DNA from: an uncultured beta proteobacterium
GTDB taxonomy: Bacteria > Pseudomonadota > Gammaproteobacteria > Burkholderiales > Burkholderiaceae_C
NCBI GenBank assembly: GCA_903944555.1
Contig: CAJASG010000300.1
Span: 1-10,781, forward strand
Direction of reading: 5' to 3'
DNA length: 10,781 bases
This document shows positions 1 to 5,786 of this stretch, piece after piece. The notes beneath the pieces are model-generated. The model was given only the letters and a program-made list of their open reading frames with translations. It did no database searches and had not been told where the DNA came from. Both the position numbers and the translations under genes were made by a program. Each line of letters starts with the position of its first letter. Within the stretch, counting starts at the first letter, position 1.

Positions 1-20
1 CCTTGTCCTTCTCCTGCCAT
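1..20 (-). CDS. Start of the 76-aa virion membrane protein (partial, cut by window edge)
   Basis: Only the ATG (complement of 18-20) and the next codons (reading MAGEGQ) are present. They match the start of the complete 76-aa gene at 10088-10318. It shows that the gene following the first 86-aa copy is the same as the gene following the second copy. Nothing about function can be learned from this fragment. Confidence 0.8.
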
Positions 21-21
21 A

Positions 22-282
22 TCAGTCTTTCAACATCAACAGCGCGACGACGGCGGCCCCGGCCAACAACAACACGGTCGGACTGATGCCGCCGATGCTG
101 CGCTGGACTGGTGCTTGCTGGCCTTCGGTGTAGTAACCATCCGAGCCCATGGCTTGGATGCGCAGCTTTTGCAGTTCATAGGGTTGGGTCCAGTTGGCGC
201 TTGCGTATTGGTCTATGACCTTGCCGCCCACGCCTTGAATCCAAGACTCCCACGAACTACCGTTCCCGGTAGTTTCGTCCAT
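22..282 (-). CDS. Small C-terminally anchored virion membrane protein (86 aa), copy 1
   Basis: This 86-residue protein has a polar N-terminal two thirds (residues 1-62, rich in Gln, Ser, Gly and aromatic residues) and one strong hydrophobic segment at about 66-84, followed by a short charged end (LKD). That layout fits the small integral membrane proteins that corticovirus-like virions carry in their inner lipid layer. It sits directly downstream of the major capsid gene with a 9-bp gap and is followed, after a one-base gap (TGATATG), by the start of the next small membrane protein. The second copy at 10320-10580 encodes exactly the same protein with 13 synonymous base changes, which shows it is a real and conserved gene. 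Virion location is inferred; no named family recognised. Confidence 0.85.
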   Translation of the reverse strand: MDETTGNGSSWESWIQGVGGKVIDQYASANWTQPYELQKLRIQAMGSDGYYTEGQQAPVQRSIGGISPTVLLLAGAAVVALLMLKD

Positions 283-291
283 GGTATCCCC

Positions 292-1122
292 TTACAGGTT
301 GCCCAATGGGTCCAGGTACTCGACCAAAATGTTGCCGGTTTCCGCTGCGGAAAACGTGAACAGCCATTCCATTGAGCGGGCGTCGCGGGTGTCCAATGCC
401 TTTTTGATGTTGCCGTCTACCACAAAGTCAATCGTGTAGAAGTTGGCTTGTGGTACGCGGCCAAACTTGACTTGTTCGAATTCGTTTTCCGCTTTCACGG
501 ATTCGTGAATTACCAAGCTGTCTTGCTTGACTACGGCACCAGTCATCAATCCGCCCGCCGTCGCAACGTGAACGCGCTTGATGATGGCCCCGGACTGGGG
601 TCCGAATGGCAAGGTCACTGGCAAAGTGCCGCCCGTGCTCATGGCAAAGGGGTATTGCAGGACCTTGGAGATCAAACCGGCAAACGGTGCATTTTTGCCC
701 TGCGTGTCTTTTTGCTGTGCGCTCTCGACCAGGATAGGCGACAACGTAGGCGCGGTGGCTCCGGCGATCTGCACTTCGGTGGTGATGTTTTGAATACCGA
801 GTGAGGTATCAAAGGCACCTACCATGCGGTCCAGTTCGGCAATCATGCGGTGGTCGGCAAAGGCCACATCTAGGAATGCCGCGTTTGCGGTGTCGCCCCG
901 GTAGGTGTTCAGCTTGTCCAGGTTGGTGCCCGAACCTTCGATGATGACTTTACCGTTCGCCTTGACGCGCAATAGCGTAATCATGGCCTTGGTGAAGGTG
1001 CCGCCCAATTTGAGGCGCAATGTTTCCAGGGTGCGGCCCGATGTGATGTTATTGGTGGCGGTGCCCGTGGCGACGACGTTGCTGAATGGCAAGCCGTAGC
1101 GGTTCAATTTTCCGACGCTCAT
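292..1122 (-). CDS. Major capsid protein, PM2 P2-like double jelly-roll (276 aa)
   Basis: It forms the icosahedral shell as trimers. The assignment rests on recalled similarity to corticovirus PM2 P2 (269 aa): similar length, an N-terminal jelly roll whose strands include an ETLRLKLGG-like segment and a RVKANGKVI segment, and a C-terminal roll with NFYTIDFVVDGNI and ILVEYLDPLGNL, which parallel the TYTIDFMLEGDV and IIVEYMG segments of PM2 P2. There is a good Shine-Dalgarno (AAAGGAG about 8 nt upstream of the ATG). It is preceded by a 50-aa membrane protein and the packaging ATPase, the classic capsid/ATPase pairing of this viral lineage, and is followed 9 bp later by an 86-aa membrane protein. 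The last 63 residues recur unchanged in the second unit (10590-10781) despite 18 base differences. No signal peptide or TM, as expected. Confidence 0.9.
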   Translation of the reverse strand: MSVGKLNRYGLPFSNVVATGTATNNITSGRTLETLRLKLGGTFTKAMITLLRVKANGKVIIEGSGTNLDKLNTYRGDTANAAFLDVAFADHRMIAELDRMVGAFDTSLGIQNITTEVQIAGATAPTLSPILVESAQQKDTQGKNAPFAGLISKVLQYPFAMSTGGTLPVTLPFGPQSGAIIKRVHVATAGGLMTGAVVKQDSLVIHESVKAENEFEQVKFGRVPQANFYTIDFVVDGNIKKALDTRDARSMEWLFTFSAAETGNILVEYLDPLGNL

Positions 1123-1149
1123 GGTGTGTGCTCCTTTGAGAGTGAAAAA

Positions 1150-1302
1150 TTAAAGAACGTCTTTGAGGTAGGGTGTGCGCTTGGCGACAACACCGGCTGC
1201 GATTGCCAGTGCTCCGGCTTTCACCATGCCATTGCCGTATTTGTAGGCGGCGAAAAGGATACCGGCTGCAATGCCGTACTTCATCATGTCTGCTTGGTTC
1301 AT
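1150..1302 (-). CDS. 50-aa membrane microprotein between ATPase and capsid
   Basis: This is a short gene starting MNQADMMKYG and ending KRTPYLKDVL. The centre (about residues 10-41) is rich in Ala, Gly, Ile and Val and is interrupted by Lys/Tyr (AAYKYGNG), so it reads as either one long or two short membrane helices. The ATG (complement of 1300-1302) has a credible ribosome-binding site (CAGGA about 7 nt upstream). The stop lies 27 bp before the capsid ATG. Its position between packaging ATPase and capsid and its composition suggest a small virion membrane component, as in PM2, which has several such proteins. Function is inferred from context only. Confidence 0.75.
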   Translation of the reverse strand: MNQADMMKYGIAAGILFAAYKYGNGMVKAGALAIAAGVVAKRTPYLKDVL

Positions 1303-1442
1303 CTTGAATCCTGCTGTGGTTAAGGTTGCGAAAAAAAGGCGGTGCGCTCTTTTTTGCGCTCCGTGTTCCGCATTTCAAGCGGCCCGCCTCGTCTTGCAAA
1401 GGCCCGGTATCGGTTCCGGTTCCCGATACAGGAAACCGGCCC
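1303..1442 (-). promoter_or_regulatory. Hairpin-rich intergenic region between ATPase and capsid genes
   Basis: This 140-bp gap is the longest break within the leftward operon, where most genes overlap. It holds an inverted repeat with arms GTATCGG (1407-1413) and CCGATAC (1423-1429) around a 9-nt loop just after the ATPase stop, with further GGTTCC/GGAAACC complementarity beside it (1416-1439), and then the terminator-like structure listed separately. It probably acts as an expression step or RNA-processing/stability element that separates replication and packaging genes from structural genes. I see no convincing -35/-10 pair for an internal capsid promoter. Confidence 0.5.
1331..1363 (-). 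terminator. Candidate Rho-independent (possibly partial) terminator
   Basis: Read leftwards the sequence gives CGG-A-GCGC, an A-rich loop, GCGC-A-CCG, then CC and a run of seven T. This is a stem of seven pairs with one A/A mismatch followed by a T tract, oriented to stop transcription coming from the ATPase gene. Because the capsid and other structural genes lie downstream with no clear promoter of their own, it may attenuate rather than end transcription. Confidence 0.5.
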
Positions 1443-2054
1443 CTAAAATTTCAGTTTGCCGCGTGAAATATTCCCGTTTAAGGCATCCATGTGGACGTAC
1501 TGCAACGGCACCAGGGCGTTTATCTCGATTTCTTCTATCTTGGTCTTGCGGGACAGGTAGCGCACGTCGTCCCCGCTGCTCATTCGGAAAAATACGAAGT
1601 CGGTGGCATTGCCGACGGCGGTTTTGTCGGCTTCGCTCCAGCGTTGCGATATGGCCCGGATGGTGATGCCGCGCTTCAAGCCCCGGCGCACCAGGATGCC
1701 CCAATTGCCGGGTGCCTTGCTTGGTGTGCTTACGTCTGCCAGTTCTTCTGCGATGACTTCCAGGCCCTCGACATAGCGCCCTGCGTACATGGCACAGCCG
1801 CAGAAAAAGTCGAATTCGGCTTTGAGGTCCCCGCCCGCCACATAGGCGATTTTCTGCGGCCCCGGCTTTGCCATGTAGGCCAGTAGCATTTTGCGGGTGG
1901 TGATCTTGTGAAACCCGGCCACGTCGCACCACTGTGCCTCTGGGTCCCAACTAAAAATCCGCTTTGCCCGGGCGGTGGCCTTGCGGGTCCAGGCGGTTTT
2001 GCCGCTGCGACTGGCCCCGCTGATGACGTACAGGCGGCCATCTTGCGTTTTCAT
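1443..2054 (-). CDS. Genome-packaging ATPase (A32/FtsK-HerA type, PM2 P9-like role, 203 aa)
   Basis: It is predicted to drive the viral DNA into the preformed capsid by ATP hydrolysis. Walker A is clear at residues 12-20 (SGASRSGKT, catalytic K19). A Walker B-like segment lies at 98-107 (LEVIAEELAD, acidic pair E103/E104). The downstream pattern LVRRGLKRGITIRAISQR (121-138), with conserved Arg residues and a sensor-like Gln at 137, is typical of the packaging ATPases paired with double jelly-roll capsids. About 200 residues is normal for this compact family. The ATG at 2054 overlaps the stop of the preceding 174-aa gene as ATGA. The open frame continues far upstream, but that part is a shadow of the preceding gene. 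The Walker B core has Ala where Asp is common, so the exact general base should be checked. Confidence 0.88.
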   Translation of the reverse strand: MKTQDGRLYVISGASRSGKTAWTRKATARAKRIFSWDPEAQWCDVAGFHKITTRKMLLAYMAKPGPQKIAYVAGGDLKAEFDFFCGCAMYAGRYVEGLEVIAEELADVSTPSKAPGNWGILVRRGLKRGITIRAISQRWSEADKTAVGNATDFVFFRMSSGDDVRYLSRKTKIEEIEINALVPLQYVHMDALNGNISRGKLKF

Positions 2055-2575
2055 GCCTCGGATGGCACCACGGCCCCAAATGACACGGTTTTGCTGCCCA
2101 CGGACTGCCCAGGCCCCGGCGCGGCCCGGTCTGCGTTCAGGTCCACCCCCGGCGCGGTGATCTTTTCTCGGGTTTTCGGTGGTGGTGCTTTTTTGGCAAT
2201 GTCGGACTTGATGCCCTGCACGGTGGAAAAGGCCAACGGCCCGACGATGACTAAGCAAGCGATTTCTTCGCCCCACTCTCCCAACATCCCGCCTTGCATC
2301 CATCCGTGTTTGTTGCAAACGGCGGCGATGGCCCCGGCTGCGGCTTGGGTGATTTCTGGTGTGTAGGTGTCTCGCAGGCTTGGGAATACCGGCCCCAGGG
2401 TGGCAACGGCTACCGTAATCAATCCGGCAATTTCGGTGCCCAGGTCCGGGCGTTGTTGCTGCGCTTCTTCTTCGCTTCCCGGTACGGGTGGCGCGTCGTT
2501 CGCGGTGGCTTGCAAGGCGGCGAAGTCTGCCGCCTGTTCTGCGCTGGTGCTGTCGGGTGCGGTTACGGTGGTCAT
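2051..2575 (-). CDS. Predicted two-TM protein upstream of packaging ATPase (174 aa)
   Basis: No family recognised. Residues 1-45 are acidic, Ala/Gln/Pro-rich and probably disordered. Two hydrophobic stretches follow: about 48-68 (EIAGLITVAVATLGPVF) and about 115-132 (CLVIVGPLAFSTVQGI). Between them lies a predicted helix with GAIAAVCNKHGWMQGGM. The C-terminal 45 residues are polar and Pro/Gly-rich. It overlaps the zinc-finger gene before it and the ATPase gene after it with ATGA junctions, so the three are probably co-translated. A packaging-vertex membrane partner for the ATPase is a reasonable guess, because membrane-containing phages use small integral proteins there, but this is context only. 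Confidence 0.75.
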   Translation of the reverse strand: MTTVTAPDSTSAEQAADFAALQATANDAPPVPGSEEEAQQQRPDLGTEIAGLITVAVATLGPVFPSLRDTYTPEITQAAAGAIAAVCNKHGWMQGGMLGEWGEEIACLVIVGPLAFSTVQGIKSDIAKKAPPPKTREKITAPGVDLNADRAAPGPGQSVGSKTVSFGAVVPSEA

Positions 2576-2892
2576 GCGGTAGCCTTCGGATGTAACAGGA
2601 AGTCAAACGGGTTGGCAACGGGCTTTTTTACCGGCTTGGGTGCTGGTGGTGGTGCCGTTGGTGTAACTGTTACAGGCTTGACGGCTGGCGTGGGTGCGGT
2701 AACAGTTCCGGCCCAGGGGTGGCGCTTGACGAACTGCTGTACCCGGCGCGGGTTGCCGCCAATGCGCAATTGCTGCCCGCATTCGGCCTCGCAAAACCCG
2801 AATGGCTCCGCGTTTTTGTCGTGCGTTATGCGCATACCCTTGACGGTTCCGCAGGCGGGGCAATCAATGTGCCCTAGAATTTCTTTGCTCAT
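2572..2892 (-). CDS. Zinc-finger protein with proline-rich tail (106 aa)
   Basis: The N-terminal half has a four-Cys zinc-ribbon-like arrangement: C11-P-A-C14 (DCPACGT) and C34-EAE-C38. Its start is MSKEILGHID and residues 44-62 are basic. The second half (about 63-98) is a Thr/Pro/Ala/Lys-rich low-complexity linker (VTPTAPPPAPKPVKKP), ending NPFDFLLHP. Small zinc-binding proteins that control transcription are known in PM2 (P13/P14), so a late-gene regulator or DNA-binding role is plausible, but I do not recognise a direct orthologue. It shares ATGA overlaps with the 92-aa gene upstream and the 174-aa gene downstream. Confidence 0.78.
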   Translation of the reverse strand: MSKEILGHIDCPACGTVKGMRITHDKNAEPFGFCEAECGQQLRIGGNPRRVQQFVKRHPWAGTVTAPTPAVKPVTVTPTAPPPAPKPVKKPVANPFDFLLHPKATA

Positions 2893-3167
2893 ACTCTTTC
2901 AACTCCAAAAAGTCCGGCGAATTGCTCTGCATAGTCCCTCATTTGCTTATCGCTTGCACTGGTCATTTCAAGCACTGTCCGTGCAATCCCCCGCCCTTTT
3001 TCGTAGGCTTCTACTTTTTCAGCTTCTTGCGCCTGCAAAACATCGACCAATTTCCCCATTAAGTCCCCGGCGATGGCTTTAAAGTGCATTGGAGCTTTGT
3101 CCCATGCTGCGGAGAACTGGCTAACGGCCTTTTTGGTCCGTTCCCGTGGTGTTTCTGGTTTTTCCAT
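2889..3167 (-). CDS. Helical cytoplasmic protein of unknown function (92 aa)
   Basis: This is a mostly charged, helix-favouring protein with no membrane segment. Residues 30-60 (MHFKAIAGDLMGKLVDVLQAQEAEKVEAYEK) look like an amphipathic or short coiled-coil region. The ATG (3167-3165) has a strong Shine-Dalgarno (AAAAGGAAAA) located inside the rep gene, so the first 109 bp overlap the rep 3' end in another frame. Its stop overlaps the next start as ATGA. Its place between replication initiator and packaging genes suggests a replication or regulatory helper; no homologue recognised. Confidence 0.75.
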   Translation of the reverse strand: MEKPETPRERTKKAVSQFSAAWDKAPMHFKAIAGDLMGKLVDVLQAQEAEKVEAYEKGRGIARTVLEMTSASDKQMRDYAEQFAGLFGVERV

Positions 3168-4810
3168 GGTTTTCCTTTTGGTGGTTGAGTACAGTTATTG
3201 AAACGGGTCCAAGTTGGGTCAAGGACAGCCAAAACGGCCAACTCCCCCCAAGTGCCCACCTTGGCGGTGTGGCGCTCGGATGGGGTCCAAGTCCCTTTTG
3301 GTTTCCACTTTTTGCGGTTGCTGGTGCAGAGTTCCGAAACTCCACGCGCCACGTCGTAGACGCCCGCAGGGGTGGCCACTTCGCACGGCCCATAGCGGCC
3401 CTCTTTTTGTTCTTTGTCAAACTCAAGGCGCAACTGATAGCCCCGGCCCACCATGGCCCCGCCCTGTTCGTGCATGTAGGCTTTCCAGTCGGCCCGCTTG
3501 CCCTCGGTCTTATGTACGGCGGCGTGTGCGCGTTGCAGGCGCTTGGATGCTCCCGCTGCCATGGATTCGTCGATACGGCGCAACTCACGCCATACCGTGA
3601 CAGGTGGTTGGCCGATGGGCTGGAATTGACGGATGCCCCAGGCCGATGCCCAGGCGGTTACGCGGCGTGCTTTGTTGCCGCCTTCTATCAATTCGACCTG
3701 CTCCCCTTGGTGGTCAAAATGTCCCTCTTCGCCTACGGCCCCAAAGTCGTCGATATTTTTGGAAATGTATTTAGCAACGTATGCGATTGCCCCGCCCCGT
3801 GATGGGTCGATGCTCTCGGACTTAAAACGGGCGTCTTGTGCGCCGTATTCGTCGCCCTCTTGCTGCAACCAACAATCGCGCAAAAGGTCTTTCAATTGTT
3901 GGGCTTGCTCGGTTGGTACCCATAGCAACATATGCCAATGCGGGCACCCGTCATGGTGCGGCTCGGCCACCCGAAACCCGAATACCTTGATTCGCTGGCG
4001 CTGAATCTTGGCCCTGGCCCGTGCCCAGGTCTTTGACAACCATTGTTGTCCGTCTCGTGGGGTTTCGCCGTTGTGGTTTGGGTTCTTGCCCCCTTTGAAC
4101 AGTGATGCATGAAAACGGCTTGGTAGCGTGTTGGTCGTGAAAATGCCTACCATCCCGGCCTCGGTGGCCCACTCTTCACAGCCCCGAATGCGGGTCATCA
4201 ATTCCCCCCGGCGAATGGATTTATTCGCGGTGCTGCTCTGTACTGCATCCCATAGCGTGATGGTTTCGCCGTCTGCGCTTTCAATCTCGGTCTGTTCCAG
4301 CATCACCCGGTTGGCGTTTTGGCGCTCGGTGTAGCGTGCCGTGGTGACGTCGTGGACGTATGGCATATTTTTGGCGCAGATATGGCCGGCTCTTTGCTCT
4401 TGGGCTTCGCGCTTTTGCACCTGGGCACGGCGCAACTGTCGACGCCAGTACAGTTCACAGCCCAGGCGCTTGACCATGCTTTGTAGTTGCTGCTCCAGGT
4501 CCAGTCCGGTACATTTGTATTCCATGGCCCGCGCCTCCAGCGTGTGCAGCTTGGCGTTTATCAGTTCCATCGTTAGCGGCTCGCGCAGGTCTACGATCCA
4601 ATCAATCATGTAATCGGCGCGGCGCGTGGCAAGGTTGCACAAATCCAGATCGCTACACCATGCGTCAACCGGCTGTAATACCCGGTTGACCTTGACCCGA
4701 TAAAGCTCTTTTTCGGTGGCGCGGTGTTCGGTGTAATGGTCGTCGTCCCGGCCCTCGTAGTAGCTCTGGTAAATGGCGAAGTCGCGCCGCTGCTCCTTGC
4801 TCAGTTGCAT
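3059..4810 (-). CDS. HUH rolling-circle replication initiator, phage gene-A type (583 aa)
   Basis: It nicks the viral origin and remains covalently bound through a Tyr to start rolling-circle replication. Motifs are visible in the expected order: motif 1 around residues 221-233 (VGIFTTNTLPSRF), the HUH metal-binding motif at 291-293 (CPHWHMLLW, with an extra HH at 285-286), and motif 3 with two candidate nicking tyrosines, Y344 and Y348, each followed by Lys (AYVAKYISK). This is the superfamily I layout of phiX174 A, P2 A and PM2 P12. The chosen ATG (MQLSKEQRR) lies one base past the stop of the 96-aa gene (TGATATG). A TTG 13 codons upstream is possible but has no better RBS. The C-terminus (residues about 520-583) is basic and overlaps the 92-aa gene. 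Confidence 0.9.
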   Translation of the reverse strand: MQLSKEQRRDFAIYQSYYEGRDDDHYTEHRATEKELYRVKVNRVLQPVDAWCSDLDLCNLATRRADYMIDWIVDLREPLTMELINAKLHTLEARAMEYKCTGLDLEQQLQSMVKRLGCELYWRRQLRRAQVQKREAQEQRAGHICAKNMPYVHDVTTARYTERQNANRVMLEQTEIESADGETITLWDAVQSSTANKSIRRGELMTRIRGCEEWATEAGMVGIFTTNTLPSRFHASLFKGGKNPNHNGETPRDGQQWLSKTWARARAKIQRQRIKVFGFRVAEPHHDGCPHWHMLLWVPTEQAQQLKDLLRDCWLQQEGDEYGAQDARFKSESIDPSRGGAIAYVAKYISKNIDDFGAVGEEGHFDHQGEQVELIEGGNKARRVTAWASAWGIRQFQPIGQPPVTVWRELRRIDESMAAGASKRLQRAHAAVHKTEGKRADWKAYMHEQGGAMVGRGYQLRLEFDKEQKEGRYGPCEVATPAGVYDVARGVSELCTSNRKKWKPKGTWTPSERHTAKVGTWGELAVLAVLDPTWTRFNNCTQPPKGKPWKNQKHHGNGPKRPLASSPQHGTKLQCTLKPSPGT

Positions 4811-4811
4811 A

Positions 4812-5102
4812 TCAGAACAGGCAAGACGCGGCGCGTAAGTGTTTGCCAATTTCGCGGGCGCAGGTTGCGATGCCGTCGCGGTCGGCGTCGGTCAGTGAAC
4901 CCCAGGGACGGCGGGCGACTTCTCGCGGGTCGGCGTCGCTGGTGGCGCCCAACATGACCAATACGGCGCGGGTGCGCAATGGAATATCGGCCCAGGTCTT
5001 TGACGATAGTCCTTGTCGGTCGTCTTGTTTCACTTGCTTGACCGATGCCCAGGCGCGGGCAAGGTGCAGGTCTTTGATGCTTTGCGCGGCGGGTGCGTTC
5101 AT
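4812..5102 (-). CDS. Conserved-looking early protein of unknown function (96 aa)
   Basis: This is a soluble, basic protein without TM segments. It contains a long N-terminal helix (SIKDLHLARAWASVKQVKQ, about 8-26), then DIPLRTRAVLVMLG (40-53), then SDADPREVARRPWGSLTDAD (55-74), which looks like a compact helical domain. It sits immediately before rep with one base between stop and rep ATG, and overlaps the 30-aa gene by ATGA, so it is likely an early accessory factor for replication. It resembles hypothetical proteins I associate with Burkholderiales phages, but I cannot name a family. Confidence 0.75.
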   Translation of the reverse strand: MNAPAAQSIKDLHLARAWASVKQVKQDDRQGLSSKTWADIPLRTRAVLVMLGATSDADPREVARRPWGSLTDADRDGIATCAREIGKHLRAASCLF

Positions 5103-5191
5103 GGTGTCACCCAGGCAATAGCACCGATTGCGGCGATGGTCCCGGCCAGTGCTGCGGCCATGGCATAGGCGGCGACTTCGTTCCAGTTCAT
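5099..5191 (-). CDS. 30-aa membrane microprotein in the early operon
   Basis: This very short gene begins MNWNEVAAYAM and continues with an Ala/Gly/Ile-rich segment (about residues 10-27) ending AIAWVTP. It should form one membrane helix. It has one of the best ribosome-binding sites in the operon (GAGGGG about 8 nt before the ATG), and its stop overlaps the ATG of the 96-aa gene as ATGA, both signs of real translation. Its role is unknown. Its position among early genes argues against a pure virion function and could fit a host-envelope or superinfection-type peptide (speculative). Confidence 0.65.
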   Translation of the reverse strand: MNWNEVAAYAMAAALAGTIAAIGAIAWVTP

Positions 5192-5194
5192 GAT

Positions 5195-5389
5195 TTACCC
5201 CTCAAGCTCGGCACATTCAATGCCAAAAACAAGTACCCCGGCTTGGTCTGCTGTGAGGTGAAAAGCCTCTAGGCTTGTGACTTTTCCGTTATCTCTGCTA
5301 TTAATTATTTCCAGCAAGACGCCGCCTGTTTTCTTGCAAGGCTCTACTGTTATCCGCTTTGATGTGGTCAGTTTGATGGTGGTTTTCAT
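5195..5389 (-). CDS. Small early protein of unknown function (64 aa)
   Basis: This soluble protein starts MKTTIKLTTSKRITVEPC, with beta-strand-like alternation (ITVEPC, GVLLEI), then ends in a helix after LTADQAGVLVFGIECAELE. The ATG at 5389 overlaps the stop of the preceding gene (ATGA), which I prefer to the GTG at 5401. The pattern 'hydrophobic-L-T-x-x-Q-A' before the last helix also occurs in the 75-aa gene upstream (LTNRQAYALIDMA), so the two may share a fold. Base composition is less GC-rich than in the structural genes. Confidence 0.7.
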   Translation of the reverse strand: MKTTIKLTTSKRITVEPCKKTGGVLLEIINSRDNGKVTSLEAFHLTADQAGVLVFGIECAELEG

Positions 5390-5613
5390 GGCTTGGTCCA
5401 CCCTTCAATTTGCAATGTCAATGCAATTTCACTGATGGCTGAATCCAGCGCCTCAAACTCATCTTCTTGGAAGTTCTCACGGCCAAAATCTATCGTCCCG
5501 GCCATTTTTGCCATGTCAATGAGTGCGTAGGCTTGGCGGTTTGTCAGATACAAACCCTTGATTTCAAATGCGGATACGGGGCTTCCGTATTCCATTCTGG
5601 TTTTGATGTTCAT
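5386..5613 (-). CDS. First gene of the leftward operon, small early protein (75 aa)
   Basis: This is a soluble acidic protein (MNIKTRMEYGSPVSAFEIKG...), with a strand-rich first 25 residues, then LTNRQAYALIDMAKMA (helix, about 27-42), and an acidic C-terminal helix (DEFEALDSAISEIALTLQ). The ATG at 5613 is favoured because a GGGTGG element lies about 7 nt upstream. A TTG at 5646 is much less likely. It is the first cistron behind the leftward promoter and its structured leader, and is translationally coupled to the 64-aa gene. Function unknown; an early regulator or host-takeover protein is possible. Confidence 0.7.
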   Translation of the reverse strand: MNIKTRMEYGSPVSAFEIKGLYLTNRQAYALIDMAKMAGTIDFGRENFQEDEFEALDSAISEIALTLQIEGWTKP

Positions 5614-5627
5614 AGGTTCCACCCTGT

Positions 5628-5709
5628 AACCTTTCCCCCTGCCCAATCAAACGAAGGCACCAGAAGGAGGGGACAGAGTGGAAAGGTTTTGAGCCTCCGA
5701 TCTGGTGCG
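5628..5709 (-). promoter_or_regulatory. Structured 5' leader of the leftward mRNA
   Basis: The predicted transcript starts near 5709 and at once enters a stem: TCTGGTGC's complement pairs with GCACCAGA (5701-5708 with 5657-5664), extended by GGAGG/CCTCC (5666-5670 with 5694-5698), about 13 pairs with a small internal bulge and a 23-nt loop. The loop segment complementary to 5680-5688 can pair over 9 bases with the GGAAAGGTT element of the mRNA (5628-5636), 14 nt before the first start codon. A pseudoknot or switch controlling translation is possible. This is seen as complementarity only, not computed energy. Confidence 0.5.
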
Positions 5710-5715
5710 GGGTTG

Positions 5716-5744
5716 ATTATTATCATGGTCCAACGACTAGTCAA
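5716..5744 (-). promoter_or_regulatory. Leftward sigma70-type promoter of the main operon
   Basis: On the minus strand TTGACT (complement of 5739-5744) is followed by a 17-bp spacer and AATAAT (complement of 5716-5721), one base from the -10 consensus. Transcription should begin near 5709. The palindrome GACTAGTC overlaps the -35, and GGACCAT lies in the spacer, so binding of a repressor there would block it. Confidence 0.75.
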
Positions 5745-5776
5745 TGTTCCGCGCACCTTGAAACGTCACGGACCAT
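5725..5776. promoter_or_regulatory. Candidate operators shared by the two divergent promoters
   Basis: GGACCAT occurs once in each promoter spacer, in inverted orientation (5725-5731 minus, 5770-5776 plus), and the perfect palindrome GACTAGTC (5735-5742) overlaps the leftward -35. The helix-turn-helix product of the gene starting at 5819 is the natural candidate ligand. Binding is inferred from position and symmetry only. Confidence 0.5.
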
Positions 5777-5786
5777 TGCATATACT
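5758..5786 (+). promoter_or_regulatory. Rightward sigma70-type promoter of the regulator genes
   Basis: TTGAAA (5758-5763), a 17-bp spacer and TATACT (5781-5786) make a near-consensus promoter 33 bp upstream of the regulator ATG. The spacer contains GGACCAT (5770-5776), the same 7-mer found in the opposing promoter's spacer, shifted by one base relative to the -35. Confidence 0.75.

Larger units (their letters stand above)
1..483. repeat. Left copy of diverged terminal/tandem repeat
   Basis: This segment aligns without gaps to 10299-10781 (offset 10,298). I count 32 mismatches by eye: 13 in the 86-aa gene, 1 in the 9-bp intergenic gap and 18 in the capsid 3' part. All coding differences are synonymous. 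The match continues to the end of the window, so the true length of the duplication is unknown. It marks the repeat period of a circular or tandem genome. Confidence 0.97.

Noticed and set aside
1908..2366. Long rightward open frames opposite the ATPase and 174-aa genes
   Set aside because: Composition is low-complexity and they lack ribosome-binding sites; they are antisense shadows in GC-rich coding DNA.
2055..2618. Upstream extension of the ATPase frame to a 391-aa protein
   Set aside because: The extension is Arg/His-rich shadow sequence over the 174-aa and zinc-finger genes; the ATPase starts with a clean ATGA-coupled ATG right before its Walker A region.
3146..3802. 218-aa rightward frame opposite rep
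   Set aside because: It lies entirely antisense to the well-supported Rep gene, with no motif or RBS.
4811..4849. TTG start adding 13 residues to Rep
   Set aside because: It would overlap the 96-aa gene without a better RBS; the ATG one base after that gene's stop matches the TGATATG junction also seen at 10318.
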